The notes beneath the pieces are model-generated. The model made no database searches, was not told where the DNA came from, and was given only the letters and a program-made list of their open reading frames with translations. A stretch of 41,115 nucleotides of DNA, taken from positions 1-41,115 of the forward strand of contig NZ_JAIUHR010000039.1 of the NCBI RefSeq assembly GCF_020165195.1, given 5' to 3'. Below, in pieces: positions 8,324-16,545 of this stretch; within the stretch, counting starts at the first letter, position 1, and every line of letters starts with the position of its first letter. A program made the translations under genes and the position numbers. The DNA comes from Mesorhizobium sp. CA14. GTDB lineage: Bacteria; Pseudomonadota; Alphaproteobacteria; Rhizobiales; Rhizobiaceae.

Positions 8324-9456
8324 ACGAGAAGAATATGGCCGTCGAATCCATGCGGCTTCGCGCCGACCCGCCGCGTGTGACGCGTCTGTCGCGCAAGATG
8401 CTCGCAGGCATCGGATTCGCCGCCGCCCTCGGTGTCGGCGGCGCGCTGATTTACGCTTTGCAGGACGCCAATACATTCAAGCAGGGCGAGGAGCTCTACC
8501 CTACCTCCAATCGGCCACCGGCCGACGGACTGACAAGACTGCCGCGCGACTATGCCGGCCCGATCCTTGGGCCGCCGCTGCCTGGCGATCTCGGCAGGCC
8601 GATCCTCGATGCTCAGAACAAGGGGCAGGCCGTCGTGCCCCCCTCAATCGCAAGCCCGGCGATTGACGAGACCGAGCAGCGCCGGCGAGCCGAAGAGGAA
8701 GCCGCCAGAACCTCGCGCGTCTTCTTCCAGACAGCGCAAGGAGATCCCAGGACCGCCGAAGCGTCCGCCCCTGCTGCTAGCGATCGTGCCAGTCAGAACG
8801 CTGCGCCAAATGCGCAGGATCGCCAGCTTTCCTTCCTGACCGCCGCCGCGGACCGGCGGACCGTAGCCCCAGACCACTTCACGCCTCCCGCGTCACCCTA
8901 TGTGCTTCAAGCCGGTGCCGTGATCCCGGCCGCACTTATTACGGGTATCCGGTCGGACCTTCCCGGGCAGATCAGCGCTCAGGTGACCGAAAACGTCTAT
9001 GACAGTCCTACCGGCCGCTCGCTGCTCATCCCGCAGGGCACTCGTATTATTGGGCAGTACGATAGCGGAATTGGTTCCGGGCAGCGCCGCGTGCTGCTTG
9101 TCTGGAATAGGCTGATCTTTCCCGACGGACGCTCCATCGTGCTGGAGCGGCAGCCTGGCGCGGACGCTCAGGGCTATGCCGGCCTGGAGGATGCCGTCGA
9201 CTATCACTGGGGCGAGCTGTTCAAGGCCGCGGCGTTGTCGACCGTTCTGAGCGTTGGCGCGCAGGCCGGTTCTTCCGATCAAGATAGCGACATCGTGCGG
9301 GCTCTGCGAAGCGGCGCTTCCGATAGCGTCAGCCAGGTAGGCCAACAGGTCGTTCAGCGGCAACTCGCTGTCGCTCCGACGCTCACGATCCGGCCTGGGT
9401 TTCCCGTTCGCGTCCTCGTCACCCGCGACCTTGCCCTCGAAGCATACGGAGATTGA
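8320..9456 (+). CDS. trbI: Conjugal transfer protein TrbI (VirB10-like)
   Basis: A 378-residue VirB10-family protein that spans the inner membrane and periplasm. It has a cytosolic N-terminus, one membrane helix (LAGIGFAAALGVGGALIYAL), a Pro/Gln/Ala-rich linker, and the conserved C-terminal barrel (VLQAGAVIPAALITGIRSDL, LIPQGTRIIGQYDSG, VLLVWNRLIFPDGRSI, ending FPVRVLVTRDLALEAYGD). Start ATG 8320 was preferred to an in-frame ATG at 8251 because it has AAAGGGGAGC upstream, overlaps the trbG stop as ATGA, and avoids a long overlap. Intact as read. Confidence 0.9.
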   Translation: MNEKNMAVESMRLRADPPRVTRLSRKMLAGIGFAAALGVGGALIYALQDANTFKQGEELYPTSNRPPADGLTRLPRDYAGPILGPPLPGDLGRPILDAQNKGQAVVPPSIASPAIDETEQRRRAEEEAARTSRVFFQTAQGDPRTAEASAPAASDRASQNAAPNAQDRQLSFLTAAADRRTVAPDHFTPPASPYVLQAGAVIPAALITGIRSDLPGQISAQVTENVYDSPTGRSLLIPQGTRIIGQYDSGIGSGQRRVLLVWNRLIFPDGRSIVLERQPGADAQGYAGLEDAVDYHWGELFKAAALSTVLSVGAQAGSSDQDSDIVRALRSGASDSVSQVGQQVVQRQLAVAPTLTIRPGFPVRVLVTRDLALEAYGD

Positions 9457-9458
9457 CA

Positions 9459-9818
9459 TTGGCCAAGTTGAAACTCGCAACGATCACCGACGACAAGCCA
9501 GTGAAGGTGACGGTGGAACTGCCGGCGCCCCTGCATCGCGATTTGGTGAAATACGCAGAGATCCTCGGGCGCGAGACCGGGCGGCCATCTGCCGATCCAT
9601 CGCGCTTGATCGCGCCGATGCTTAAACAGTTCATCGCAACGGACCGCGGCTTTGCGAAAGCAAAAAAGGAGAAGGATTTTGAATCACAGGCGCCTGGCCA
9701 ATCGCAACTTTTCTGGCCCGACCCCGGTTCGGCGCTTAAGGGCACAAACGGACATCAACCTGCCGACAATCCGGATGAAGCCATCGAAAATGATCCCGAG
9801 CCGACTTCGGCGTTGTGA
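9459..9818 (+). CDS. DUF2274 domain protein downstream of trbI
   Basis: A 119-residue protein beginning MAKLKLATITDDKPVKVTVE, followed by LPAPLHRDLVKYAEIL, a ribbon-helix-helix-like pattern seen in the DUF2274 family, which typically follows trbI. The start is TTG 9459, with ACGGAGA seven bases upstream and only two bases after the trbI stop; a TTG at 9453 would overlap trbI. The C-terminal 45 residues (GTNGHQPADNPDEAIENDPE) look disordered. Role unknown; it is the last gene of the trb remnant. Confidence 0.82.
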   Translation: MAKLKLATITDDKPVKVTVELPAPLHRDLVKYAEILGRETGRPSADPSRLIAPMLKQFIATDRGFAKAKKEKDFESQAPGQSQLFWPDPGSALKGTNGHQPADNPDEAIENDPEPTSAL

Positions 9819-9916
9819 TGTTGGCCCGGTCGCCACCGTGTGCGGGAAAATTCGGGCCAGCTTCGCGAGGGCTACCAACGCTGGTAAAAATTAGATAGCG
9901 CCGTACACGCGTCCCG

Positions 9917-10570
9917 TTAGCAATCGGTCGCGTCGGTCTCGTGCTCGCCAGCCCACGTCGGAACGGCCGCTGACGCTTTGACGAGGACCAACGCCATCTC
10001 GATTGCTTCCTTGTCGCTTAGGGTTTCCGCCAGCGATTGCCAGGTCGCGAAATCGATGACGAGACCAATCGCCGCTTGGAGATACCGAGCGCCGTTCGAT
10101 GCTGCCGGGGACCATGCCTCCGAGAGGATTTTGATGCTCCTGACGATCAGCTCCTGACGGCGGGCCAGGGCAGCCGCCACCACCGGCATCTCCCGATCGC
10201 GGTAGAGGTTTGCCAGAAGCCGCCGCTTGCGCCGGTAGTAGCCGTAGAGGCCGCGAAGGGCTTCCCGGAGCCGGCGCTCCGGATCGGCGACGGCGCGCCA
10301 AGTCTCCGGGTCGGGCGGAGGATCCTCAGCGAAGGAATAGGCGGTGCAGGCGGCAAAGATCGCAGCGTCGTCCGGAAAGTGCCGATAGACTGTCAGGCGC
10401 TGAACGCCCGCTTTCTTGGCAATCGCGCTGACTGTGGTTTGCGAAGGGCCGACGCTGCTATGCAGCTCGAACGCCGCCCGCGCCAAGGCAAGATGGGTCT
10501 CGTCGCGCTTCTCGGCCCGTCGGTGTAGCCGGTACTCGCGCTTTTGTTTCTGTTTTTTCAGTGAACGCAC
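9917..10570 (-). CDS. TetR family transcriptional regulator
   Basis: A 217-residue regulator. After a basic N-terminus (KKQKQKREYRLHRRAEKR) it has the TetR DNA-binding domain at about residues 22-70: ALARAAFELHSSVGPSQTTV, then AIAKKAGVQRLTVYRHFPDD, with the typical TVYRHF end of the recognition helix. The C-terminal ligand domain is helical and divergent. It is transcribed away from the cupin gene at 10653, with an 82-bp region between them holding a palindrome. The start is GTG at 10570; a later start is possible. It likely represses itself and the cupin gene; the ligand is unknown. Confidence 0.88.
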   Translation of the reverse strand: MRSLKKQKQKREYRLHRRAEKRDETHLALARAAFELHSSVGPSQTTVSAIAKKAGVQRLTVYRHFPDDAAIFAACTAYSFAEDPPPDPETWRAVADPERRLREALRGLYGYYRRKRRLLANLYRDREMPVVAAALARRQELIVRSIKILSEAWSPAASNGARYLQAAIGLVIDFATWQSLAETLSDKEAIEMALVLVKASAAVPTWAGEHETDATDC

Positions 10571-10613
10571 GTGATCACCGATATTGACTCCAGCCGGAAT
10601 GCTCGCTATTGAG

Positions 10614-10633
10614 TGAACGTACGCGTATACTCA
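10614..10633. promoter_or_regulatory. Candidate TetR operator in the tetR/cupin divergent region
   Basis: TGAACGTACGCGTATACTCA is an imperfect 20-bp palindrome: the eight-base core TACGCGTA and the outer TGA/TCA are symmetric. It lies 19 bp upstream of the cupin start and 44 bp upstream of the regulator start, where a TetR repressor would block both promoters. A related TGAACG...CGT sequence overlaps the tetR start at 10562. Confidence 0.55.
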
Positions 10634-10652
10634 AATAAGCGCGGAGGATCAA

Positions 10653-11177
10653 ATGCTCAACGCAGCATCCGTGGATAGCGCGTCGCGTCGTCTCCCTGAA
10701 GACGGCGGCGACAGAGTCTCCCTTGGCGGTCTCGGAATTCACTGGAAGATCGAGGGCGACGAGGCCGGAGGCCGCTTCGCCGTGGTCCATCATCCGCTGG
10801 CGCCGCGGGCGCTTGCCGCGCCCCTCCATCGCCATCACTGCGAAGACGAATATTCCTTCGTGTTGAAGGGAACGCTCGGGGCGTTGCTCGGCGACGATGT
10901 GATCACGGCCACGCCCGGCACCTGGGTGTTCAAACCGCGCGGCCAGTGGCACACATTCTGGAACGCGGGCGAAACGCCTTGCGAAATCATCGAGCTCATC
11001 TCGCCCGCCGGTTTCGAGAACTATTTTCGCGAACTCGCCGCCATTTGGCCGGATCGCTCGCAGGCCGTCCCCCTCCTTAAGAAGTATCAGTTGGATATGG
11101 ACTTCGACAGCATCCCGAAGCTTTGCGCGCGGTTCGGATTGATCTCGGCGAGACCGGAAGCCGCCGCCTCTGCGTAA
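10653..11177 (+). CDS. Cupin domain protein
   Basis: A 174-residue single-domain cupin. Motif 1 is at about residues 55-75 (PLHRHHCEDEYSFVLKGTLG), giving the His-x-His...Glu metal ligands, and motif 2 is around PGTWVFKPRGQWHTFWNAG with the last His. Such small cupins are usually metal-dependent isomerases, dioxygenases or sensor proteins; the substrate cannot be told from sequence. Its promoter region is shared with the divergent TetR gene. Possibly a detoxification or catabolic enzyme induced by the TetR ligand. Confidence 0.85.
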   Translation: MLNAASVDSASRRLPEDGGDRVSLGGLGIHWKIEGDEAGGRFAVVHHPLAPRALAAPLHRHHCEDEYSFVLKGTLGALLGDDVITATPGTWVFKPRGQWHTFWNAGETPCEIIELISPAGFENYFRELAAIWPDRSQAVPLLKKYQLDMDFDSIPKLCARFGLISARPEAAASA

Positions 11178-11186
11178 CCGAGATCA

Positions 11187-11472
11187 AGCATCCTCGGGTC
11201 TCGTCGCCGTCCTGTTTCTCATTCTCGGGAATATCCGAGCGGCGATCGTCACCGCCTGTGTTATCCTGCTGTCGATGCTGTTCGCGATGACCGGAATGGT
11301 CCAGCAGGGGGTGAGGGCCAACCTGCTCAGGCTCGGTGCGATCGACTTTGAACTCATCGTCGACCACGCCCTCATCATCGTCGAGAACTGCCTGGGGTTG
11401 CTCGCGGAGGAGCAGCACCGTCGCCGACCGATAAACGCTGTCGCTCATCCGCTCGGAATGTCGCCTTTCGCA
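11187..11472 (+). pseudogene. Fragment of a heavy-metal RND efflux pump (CzcA/CusA-like)
   Basis: Directly after the cupin stop the frame reads GLVAVLFLILGNIRAAIVTA, then LLSMLFAMTGMVQQGVRANL and LLRLGAIDFELIVDHALIIV with VENCLGLLAEE. This is the transmembrane stretch TM3-TM4 typical of heavy-metal RND pumps, including the GAIDF-IVD-A segment with its conserved acidic residues. Only about 90 residues of a protein normally over 1,000 aa long remain, with no start and no downstream continuation. A clear gene scrap left by a deletion. Confidence 0.75.
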
Positions 11473-11971
11473 CCATCGCGACATTTGCTGCGGTTGCACA
11501 GAGGCGGTCGGTGTCGGGGCGAAGCGGACATCACCGACGATTTATGAATACGCGCCCTAGGCAGAATGTCAGCTCTGAGAGGACAGCGATCGTCGCCAGC
11601 GATTTAAATCAGCTGCGAGGTCGTGCGGGACGGTATGGGAAGATTTCTGATTTTGGCCCACGAAAAATCAGTGAAATCCATAGTCTCGATAGAGGCGGAA
11701 ACTCTTCCGCTGTACGCTTTGTAACAAAGTAGGTGCGTCCCAGATCGTCATCACGGCGATGACGGCGACGATGGCGAACAGCCGATTGTTGCGGTCGGTC
11801 ATCCGACGGTAAACCTTAGAACCGAGCCAGCGCTTACTGATCTCCATCCGCTTTCACGAGCGGTTGGCGCCGCACGATGTCACGCAGCTCGAAGGCGAAG
11901 CGCTTGAGCGGCGACAGGCTTCACAGATTTTGGTCAGGATCGTGAAATGGGACGCCACCGGACCTATCGCC
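11473..11971. other. Gene-poor stretch after the RND fragment
   Basis: No firm gene. On the reverse strand 11802-11668 encodes a possible 44-residue peptide (MTDRNNRLFAIVAVIAVMTI...) with one membrane-like helix but no clear ribosome binding site; I leave it as a candidate only. The other short frames look like chance. Confidence 0.35.
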
Positions 11972-13141
11972 TCACGGCCGAATGAGGCTCGGTTGCTGTT
12001 GCTCCTGGACACGCTTTCCGAAGTTCAGAACGCTCAGGTCGGCACCGGCCGGACCGACGATTTGCAGGGCCACCGGCCCAAGCTGATCGTCAAATTCGAG
12101 TGGGATGCTGATGGCAGGTAGTCCAAAATAGTTGGCAAAAAAGGTGTTTGCAGGTGAGACGGCTTGATCACCGTCGCGACGCGCTTGCTCAACTGGCGGA
12201 ACGGGATCCACGAGCGTCGGCAACACGATTATGTCCACGTCTGAGAACAGCCGCTCGTTGATAGCATAGCGTGCCGACTCGATTCCTGCGCGATCAAACC
12301 GCGCCTCCGAGAACGGCACTGTCACCTCCACACTCGAATCAACGATGCTCTTGATGGAGGACAGACCAGTTTCGAACTTGCGCCTCATTGCACCGGAAGC
12401 AGAATAGTTGCCCACCACTCCGAGCCGCAGCTTGTCTTTGGGCTCGGCAAGGACGCCCTCGGCCAAGATACCGAATACGACAGCAACATCCTCGACCACA
12501 CGCGCCGTAATCGAAGTGTGGTTCAAGGCAACGATTGCGGGGTCGACTGGCTCCCCGCGAAGAATTCCAGCCGAGGAGATGCGACCGTAGCTGGGCTTGA
12601 AGGCCGTTACCGCACAGCAGGCCGCCGGGAGCCTGGCAGAGCCGACAGCATCGGTGTCGATGGTGGCAAAGCATATCCCCCTCGCGACCGCCGCTGCAGA
12701 GCCCCCGGACGAGCCTCCCGCGACGCGGTCTTTCATCCACGGATTGCGAACCGGACCAAAATAGCTTTCCAGGGATGTTGTCCCCATCCCGAGGGTGTGC
12801 ATATTCGTCTTGCCCACGATCAGCGCCCCAGCCGATCGCAGCCGGCGCACCACATCAGCATCCTCAGCTGGAACGCGATTGGCGAACTTTTCCGAGCCCG
12901 CAGTCGTGCGCACCCCCGCGGTGTCGAAAAAGTCTTTGAGGCCGACCGGTACTCCGGCAAGAGGAAGGGCGGTTTTTCCCTTACTGGTGTCTTCCAGCAT
13001 CACCGCAATGAAGGCGTTGAGCTCCTTGTTCGCATCAAGCCGCGTTTTGATGTCTCGCCGGATATCCTCGATCGTCAGTGCCTTGGTTTCAATTTGATGC
13101 CGGAGTTCAGTGATGGTCTTGGGTAACGGGTTTTTGTTCAT
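11972..13141 (-). CDS. Amidase signature family hydrolase
   Basis: A 389-residue enzyme of the amidase signature family, which cleaves C-N bonds of amides through a Ser-cisSer-Lys triad. All three positions are visible: Lys69 in GVPVGLKDFFD, the Gly/Ser-rich loop GGSSGGSAAAVA (Ser144/145) and Ser168 in TDAVGSARLPA, followed by FKPSYGRIS. The usual GGS of the nucleophile loop reads VGS here, a conservative oddity. The protein is shorter than the usual 450-500 aa, mostly in the C-terminal half. Start ATG 13141 has GAGG upstream; an open frame upstream to 13270 has no family character. It probably belongs to the MarR-controlled group because a copy of the putative MarR site lies upstream at 13631. 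Confidence 0.88.
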   Translation of the reverse strand: MNKNPLPKTITELRHQIETKALTIEDIRRDIKTRLDANKELNAFIAVMLEDTSKGKTALPLAGVPVGLKDFFDTAGVRTTAGSEKFANRVPAEDADVVRRLRSAGALIVGKTNMHTLGMGTTSLESYFGPVRNPWMKDRVAGGSSGGSAAAVARGICFATIDTDAVGSARLPAACCAVTAFKPSYGRISSAGILRGEPVDPAIVALNHTSITARVVEDVAVVFGILAEGVLAEPKDKLRLGVVGNYSASGAMRRKFETGLSSIKSIVDSSVEVTVPFSEARFDRAGIESARYAINERLFSDVDIIVLPTLVDPVPPVEQARRDGDQAVSPANTFFANYFGLPAISIPLEFDDQLGPVALQIVGPAGADLSVLNFGKRVQEQQQPSLIRP

Positions 13142-13565
13142 GACAACCTCGCTTCTTGTTTGAGTGAGGAATGGGGAGCAGCCTTTCCAAGTAGTCCTTG
13201 AGCAGTGCGAACGACCAGTCCGCGACGCCAATTTTGCTCCAAGCTTTTGACGAAACAAACACTCCGGCAATACGGCCTGCGTGTAGGGGGCGATGTCCCG
13301 AGCTTACAGGCACGCCAACGGTGGAGAATTCAAAGCGGCTGAAGTCGCAGAGGTTTTGGAGCTCCGGACAAAATCCCGGATCAAGCAAGCCCGTGGAACT
13401 TCCGCCAAAGAAAGGGACGCCTCTTGCGCAGTCCAAGGCCAAGCGCATTATGTCGCGTCCGCGCAACAAGGAGTTCTTCGCCGTTGTTAGGCGGGCGCAA
13501 GCCGTCGGTTCTTTGTCTGAATGTGCGGCGCGTTCCTGCGCCGGCTCAGCCCTTCCTTGGTTCAA
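13107..13565 (-). CDS. Possible hypothetical protein upstream of the amidase
   Basis: A 152-codon reverse frame, of which the part after 13450 (MRLALDCARGVPFFGGSSTG, later VGVPVSSGHRPLHAGRIAGV) reads like real protein. It overlaps the amidase start by about 35 bp. No ribosome binding site is convincing and no family was recognised. It could be a genuine first gene of the amidase operon, a truncated enzyme fragment, or chance. It covers the otherwise empty stretch between the amidase and the operator at 13631. Confidence 0.25.
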   Translation of the reverse strand: MNQGRAEPAQERAAHSDKEPTACARLTTAKNSLLRGRDIMRLALDCARGVPFFGGSSTGLLDPGFCPELQNLCDFSRFEFSTVGVPVSSGHRPLHAGRIAGVFVSSKAWSKIGVADWSFALLKDYLERLLPIPHSNKKRGCHEQKPVTQDHH

Positions 13566-13630
13566 CCGTTTCGCACGCGCCGTCCTTCGCCCGGGCCCCG
13601 CTTGAGCCTACCTGAAAATTTCTCTATGGT

Positions 13631-13646
13631 ATCTTACCAGGAAGAT
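13631..13646. promoter_or_regulatory. Candidate MarR operator, site 1
   Basis: ATCTTACCAGGAAGAT has perfect five-base inverted arms (ATCTT/AAGAT) around six bases. The same architecture with closely similar sequence occurs at 14764-14779 in front of the marR gene. Site 1 lies between the leftward amidase side and the rightward SnoaL-like gene, so one repressor could control both directions. Confidence 0.55.
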
Positions 13647-13744
13647 ATACCAGGTGAACCTCTGTCCTTTGCGATCTCCGGCGTTGTCCGTTGATGAGCG
13701 ATATCACCAGGTCCCCGCACCATCAAAACGAGGCGAGAACCATC

Positions 13745-14167
13745 ATGATCGAAATGAAACGAGCCGAGGCAGCCGCTGACAATTTCCAGGAGGCGTGGAA
13801 TGGGCATGACATGACTGCGCTCGGAGCGCTATTTCATGAGGACGCTACGTTCGTAAACCGGTTCGGGCACCGTGTGCGCGGCGTTGATGAAATCATCGCG
13901 CTTCACGCGCCGATCCACAATACGGTCTACAGCGACTCTACACTGGAAAACGAGGTGATCGATGTGATCTCCATCAGTGATGGAGCGGCCGTTGTGCACT
14001 TCTGGAGTCGTCTCACGGTCGGGGCCGCGCATCCAGCAGGTTCGCATTCCGTGGATACTTTGATCCAGGCGGTGCTGACCCGCCATGAAGGATCATGGCT
14101 TATCAAAGCCTTCGAAAACGTTACTTTGACCAATCCGCGCACCGGCGAGCCCGTCCTGCGGAAATAG
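13745..14167 (+). CDS. SnoaL-like / DUF4440-type protein (NTF2-like fold)
   Basis: A 140-residue protein of the SgcJ/EcaC or DUF4440 kind. It has an N-terminal helix ending in WNGHDMTALGALFHEDATFV, the NRFGHRVRGVDEI segment, then strands VVHFWSRL and a C-terminal WLIKAFENVTLTNP. These are characteristic of NTF2-fold proteins that bind small hydrophobic ligands or act as isomerases. The start was taken at ATG 13745 (MIEMKRAEAAADN) with a GAGG about ten bases upstream; a longer start at 13691/13694 lacks a site. A MarR-like operator lies 100 bp upstream. The substrate is unknown. Confidence 0.8.
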   Translation: MIEMKRAEAAADNFQEAWNGHDMTALGALFHEDATFVNRFGHRVRGVDEIIALHAPIHNTVYSDSTLENEVIDVISISDGAAVVHFWSRLTVGAAHPAGSHSVDTLIQAVLTRHEGSWLIKAFENVTLTNPRTGEPVLRK

Positions 14168-14223
14168 TGAGATTTTGCCTTGCCCGCACAGCTCGAGTGG
14201 GAACGGTTTTCGATTGAAGCAAG

Positions 14224-14724
14224 TCAGCGACGGGGAGTATCGCCGAGAGACTGCAGGAGTGTTCGGAGCAGATCGGCGAGTTGGTCGAGCTTGTCTCGAT
14301 CAAGGCCCTCGAGCAGACGCACCTCATTGGCAATATGCGGGGCGAAGATAAGCTCGACCGTCGCGAGGCCTTGTTTTGTCAAGCGAACCTGCACAATGCG
14401 ACGGTCGAGCGTGTCTGGAAATCGTTCGACAAGCTTCCTTGTTTCGAGCCGGTTGATGCGTTTGGTGATGGCACCGGATGTGACCATCAAGGCTTTGACA
14501 AGCTGCGTCGGCGTCAATCCATAGGGCGCACCCGACCGACGCAGAGTGAACAGGACGTCCACTTCGCTCGTATCTAAACCATACTGCCGGAAAAAACTCT
14601 GAAGTTCGTCCTCGAGCACGCGGGCAAGCCGCTGTGTGCGCCCGACTACTCCCACCGGCCAATTATCAACGTCGGGCCGCTCTCGGCTCCAGGCGTTTCG
14701 CACATCCTCCACAGCGTCGTTCAC
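14224..14724 (-). CDS. MarR family transcriptional regulator
   Basis: A 166-residue winged-helix regulator. The DNA-binding core spans about residues 50-115: EVDVLFTLRRSGAPYGLTPT, QLVKALMVTSGAITKRINRL, then the wing KLVERFPDTLDRRIVQVRLT, with the DxRxxxVxLT signature. Start GTG 14724 has GAGG five bases upstream. It converges on the SnoaL-like gene. Its own upstream region holds a palindrome matching the one in front of that gene, so it probably regulates itself, the SnoaL-like gene and perhaps the amidase. Confidence 0.9.
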   Translation of the reverse strand: MNDAVEDVRNAWSRERPDVDNWPVGVVGRTQRLARVLEDELQSFFRQYGLDTSEVDVLFTLRRSGAPYGLTPTQLVKALMVTSGAITKRINRLETRKLVERFPDTLDRRIVQVRLTKQGLATVELIFAPHIANEVRLLEGLDRDKLDQLADLLRTLLQSLGDTPRR

Positions 14725-14763
14725 AGGACCTCGCTCGGGTCATTTCAAAAGTTTCTGTAAAGT

Positions 14764-14779
14764 ATCTTATCGGAAAGAG
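14764..14779. promoter_or_regulatory. Candidate MarR operator, site 2
   Basis: ATCTTATCGGAAAGAG matches site 1 (13631-13646) in arms, spacing and most of the central bases, and sits 40 bp upstream of the marR start. The shared wider context is TATCTTAYC followed by GGAA and AGA. Confidence 0.55.
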
Positions 14780-14906
14780 ACTACATTGAACCACGTTTTT
14801 TGAAGCTGCGCCGTGTGTGCCAGCCGCAAGCTTGCTGCCGAGCGTGCTTTCTGAGAACGGATATTTCGATCCTCGTGCTGAAACGGTCGCTGCACCGGTG
14901 AGGGAA

Positions 14907-15293
14907 TTATTCCTGCCTCAGCCGACCATCAACCTCTTTCAGGAAATGAGCTTGATTGAGGAGCTTTTCCCAATCCGTACCGAAGCGCTCAATCAGATCA
15001 CGAGCCTGTGCTTCCGTGAAATTCGCTTCTCGCGACAGTTGGCCGGCCAGGAGGTCGAATTCTCTGAGATCGGTCTCGGGCAAACTGCCATCGCGGTGCC
15101 GCATCGCCTGGGCGATAACCTCGAACACGCTGCCGACTTCCTCGTAAATCTCGCTGACCTCGATTCCCTCTCGGTCCGCAGCTTCCATCGCTTGGTCGGT
15201 CAGATCGCTTATCGCGGCAGGGTCGTCTGTCACCACTTCGGGCAAATGCTCTGCCATCCAACGCTCGAGGAAATTGGCGCCGCGTGTGCTCAT
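14907..15293 (-). CDS. DUF768 family protein
   Basis: A 128-residue acidic, helical protein starting MSTRGANFLERWMAEHLPEV, then DDPAAISDLTDQAMEAADRE and VGSVFEVIAQAM. This is the pattern of DUF768, a family I know chiefly from Mesorhizobium, often in several copies on symbiosis islands. Function unknown. The C-terminal part (DLLAGQLSREANFTEAQARD) is longer than in many members. It stands alone, with a 180-bp empty region on its downstream side. Confidence 0.78.
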   Translation of the reverse strand: MSTRGANFLERWMAEHLPEVVTDDPAAISDLTDQAMEAADREGIEVSEIYEEVGSVFEVIAQAMRHRDGSLPETDLREFDLLAGQLSREANFTEAQARDLIERFGTDWEKLLNQAHFLKEVDGRLRQE

Positions 15294-15394
15294 TTTTCCA
15301 CAAGCGGGAGGCGCATATTAGGTTCCGCTGATCTTAGTTGGACCTTGAACCTTCTCTTTCGGGGAGCGTTGCCATTGGATTCAGGAGGTTTCCG

Positions 15395-15529
15395 ATGGCG
15401 TGTTTTCAAATTGAAGAGTTCTATGGCGAACGCATCGTTGCCAGGACATCTGCAGAGGCACCTGATGCCCTCAGCGCCGCAGAGACCCTGACGGGAAAGG
15501 CGATCTCCACCACGCCACATGGCTCGTGA
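15395..15529 (+). CDS. Small hypothetical protein, 44 aa
   Basis: A 44-codon frame with an excellent ribosome binding site (AGGAGGT five bases before the ATG). The product begins MACFQIEEFYGERIVARTSA and continues with DALSAAETLTGKAIS, resembling short rhizobial proteins of the form hydrophobic strand, charged turn, strand, Ala-rich helix. The end (TTPHGS) looks abrupt, so the natural C-terminus may be cut. Function unknown. Confidence 0.55.
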   Translation: MACFQIEEFYGERIVARTSAEAPDALSAAETLTGKAISTTPHGS

Positions 15530-15629
15530 CAAGCCGCACAGCACCGCGCTTGATCGTAATCCCCAGATCCTTGCCACCGACCGTTACAGTGTCATCATCC
15601 ATGCGCAGGACTTCCCCGGTTAGCGCGAT

Positions 15630-15785
15630 CTACTGCCCGCTGCTGATGTTCGGCGACGTGTCCACGATCGAATGCGGCTGATGATAGGAAGGGATCAGCA
15701 CCCTGACCCTGTCCTCTGTCACGCGCTTGCGGATTGTCTCGGTGATCGCAACCGTATCGCAGGGCCTGATGCTGCTCATCGCCAT
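15630..15785 (-). CDS. Small hypothetical protein, 51 aa
   Basis: A reverse frame of 51 codons (MAMSSIRPCDTVAITETIRK, then RVTEDRVRVLIPSYHQPHSI). GAGGAG lies about ten bases upstream of the first ATG. The alternating charged/hydrophobic pattern suggests a small beta-strand protein. Family not recognised. A second reverse frame at 15602-15471 (MDDDTVTVGGKDLGITIKRG) could be a downstream partner but overlaps the gene at 15395. Confidence 0.35.
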   Translation of the reverse strand: MAMSSIRPCDTVAITETIRKRVTEDRVRVLIPSYHQPHSIVDTSPNISSGQ

Positions 15786-16545
15786 ACCATGGCTCCTCGC
15801 GTTGCAACCGGCTCAGTCAAGTGATCGGTAATGGAACATCGGGCTATGGGTGAGGTTGATTGATCAGCCGGCGCGCTGGGCTGCTTCCTTTCAGAGCGCG
15901 TCGCGTCGGGTGGGTGCCTTCCGCAATCTAAGACTTCACACTCGATAAAGAGCCCGTCTAGTCTAGTGCACATGGCAGGCGGGCCCTTTCACATGCCGAT
16001 AGACCATAGCAGGTAGCGCAATGGGACCTCAGTCCTCATTGCAGCACGAGGGATTATCGAACAACTCTTACTTACCGCCGAGTTTGAAACCACTTCCCCC
16101 CGGAATAAGTGTCGGCGGCCTAGGCCCGGCTCGCATAATCCTGTGTCACCCGCGATCTGCGAGCCGGGCTTTGCGCCGAAGCAGTTCCTCATTTGGCAGA
16201 ATCCTTTGGCGGCTCCTCTGCAATGCTGAATTCGTGGACAGTGCCTTCGCGTTCGTCGACAACCCGAAACCAGTGCTCTTGCAAGGCCGAACGGCAAGAA
16301 ATGAGAGGGCGGTCGGGCAAACTTACGCAGCGGACCGCCGGGCGCATCCTTGCTGATCTGCGGAGGTGACCAGGAGGCCGGCGACGACCTGGTACAGTTC
16401 ACCCTGGAAACCGCCATTGACGAATACGCAAGTCGGCCGGCCGATGTGGGGCTGCTGTGACCCGGCTGCGCCCGACCGTCGCAGGAACAAAAGGCCCTGG
16501 CGCCGATTGGTTTTTTTGAAGGGACCAACCCCCGGAGGAAACGGG
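15786..16545. other. Gene-poor region
   Basis: Long frames on either strand here look like chance in GC-rich DNA: they are Arg/Ser/Pro-rich, overlap each other and have no ribosome binding site. A short forward stretch near 16352-16460 reads as protein-like (GDQEAGDDLVQFTLETAIDE) but lacks a start and may be a gene scrap. Confidence 0.4.

Noticed and set aside
12518..13126. Long forward frame opposite the amidase
   Set aside because: The reverse strand carries all amidase catalytic motifs; the forward frame is Arg/Pro/Ser-rich without domain features.
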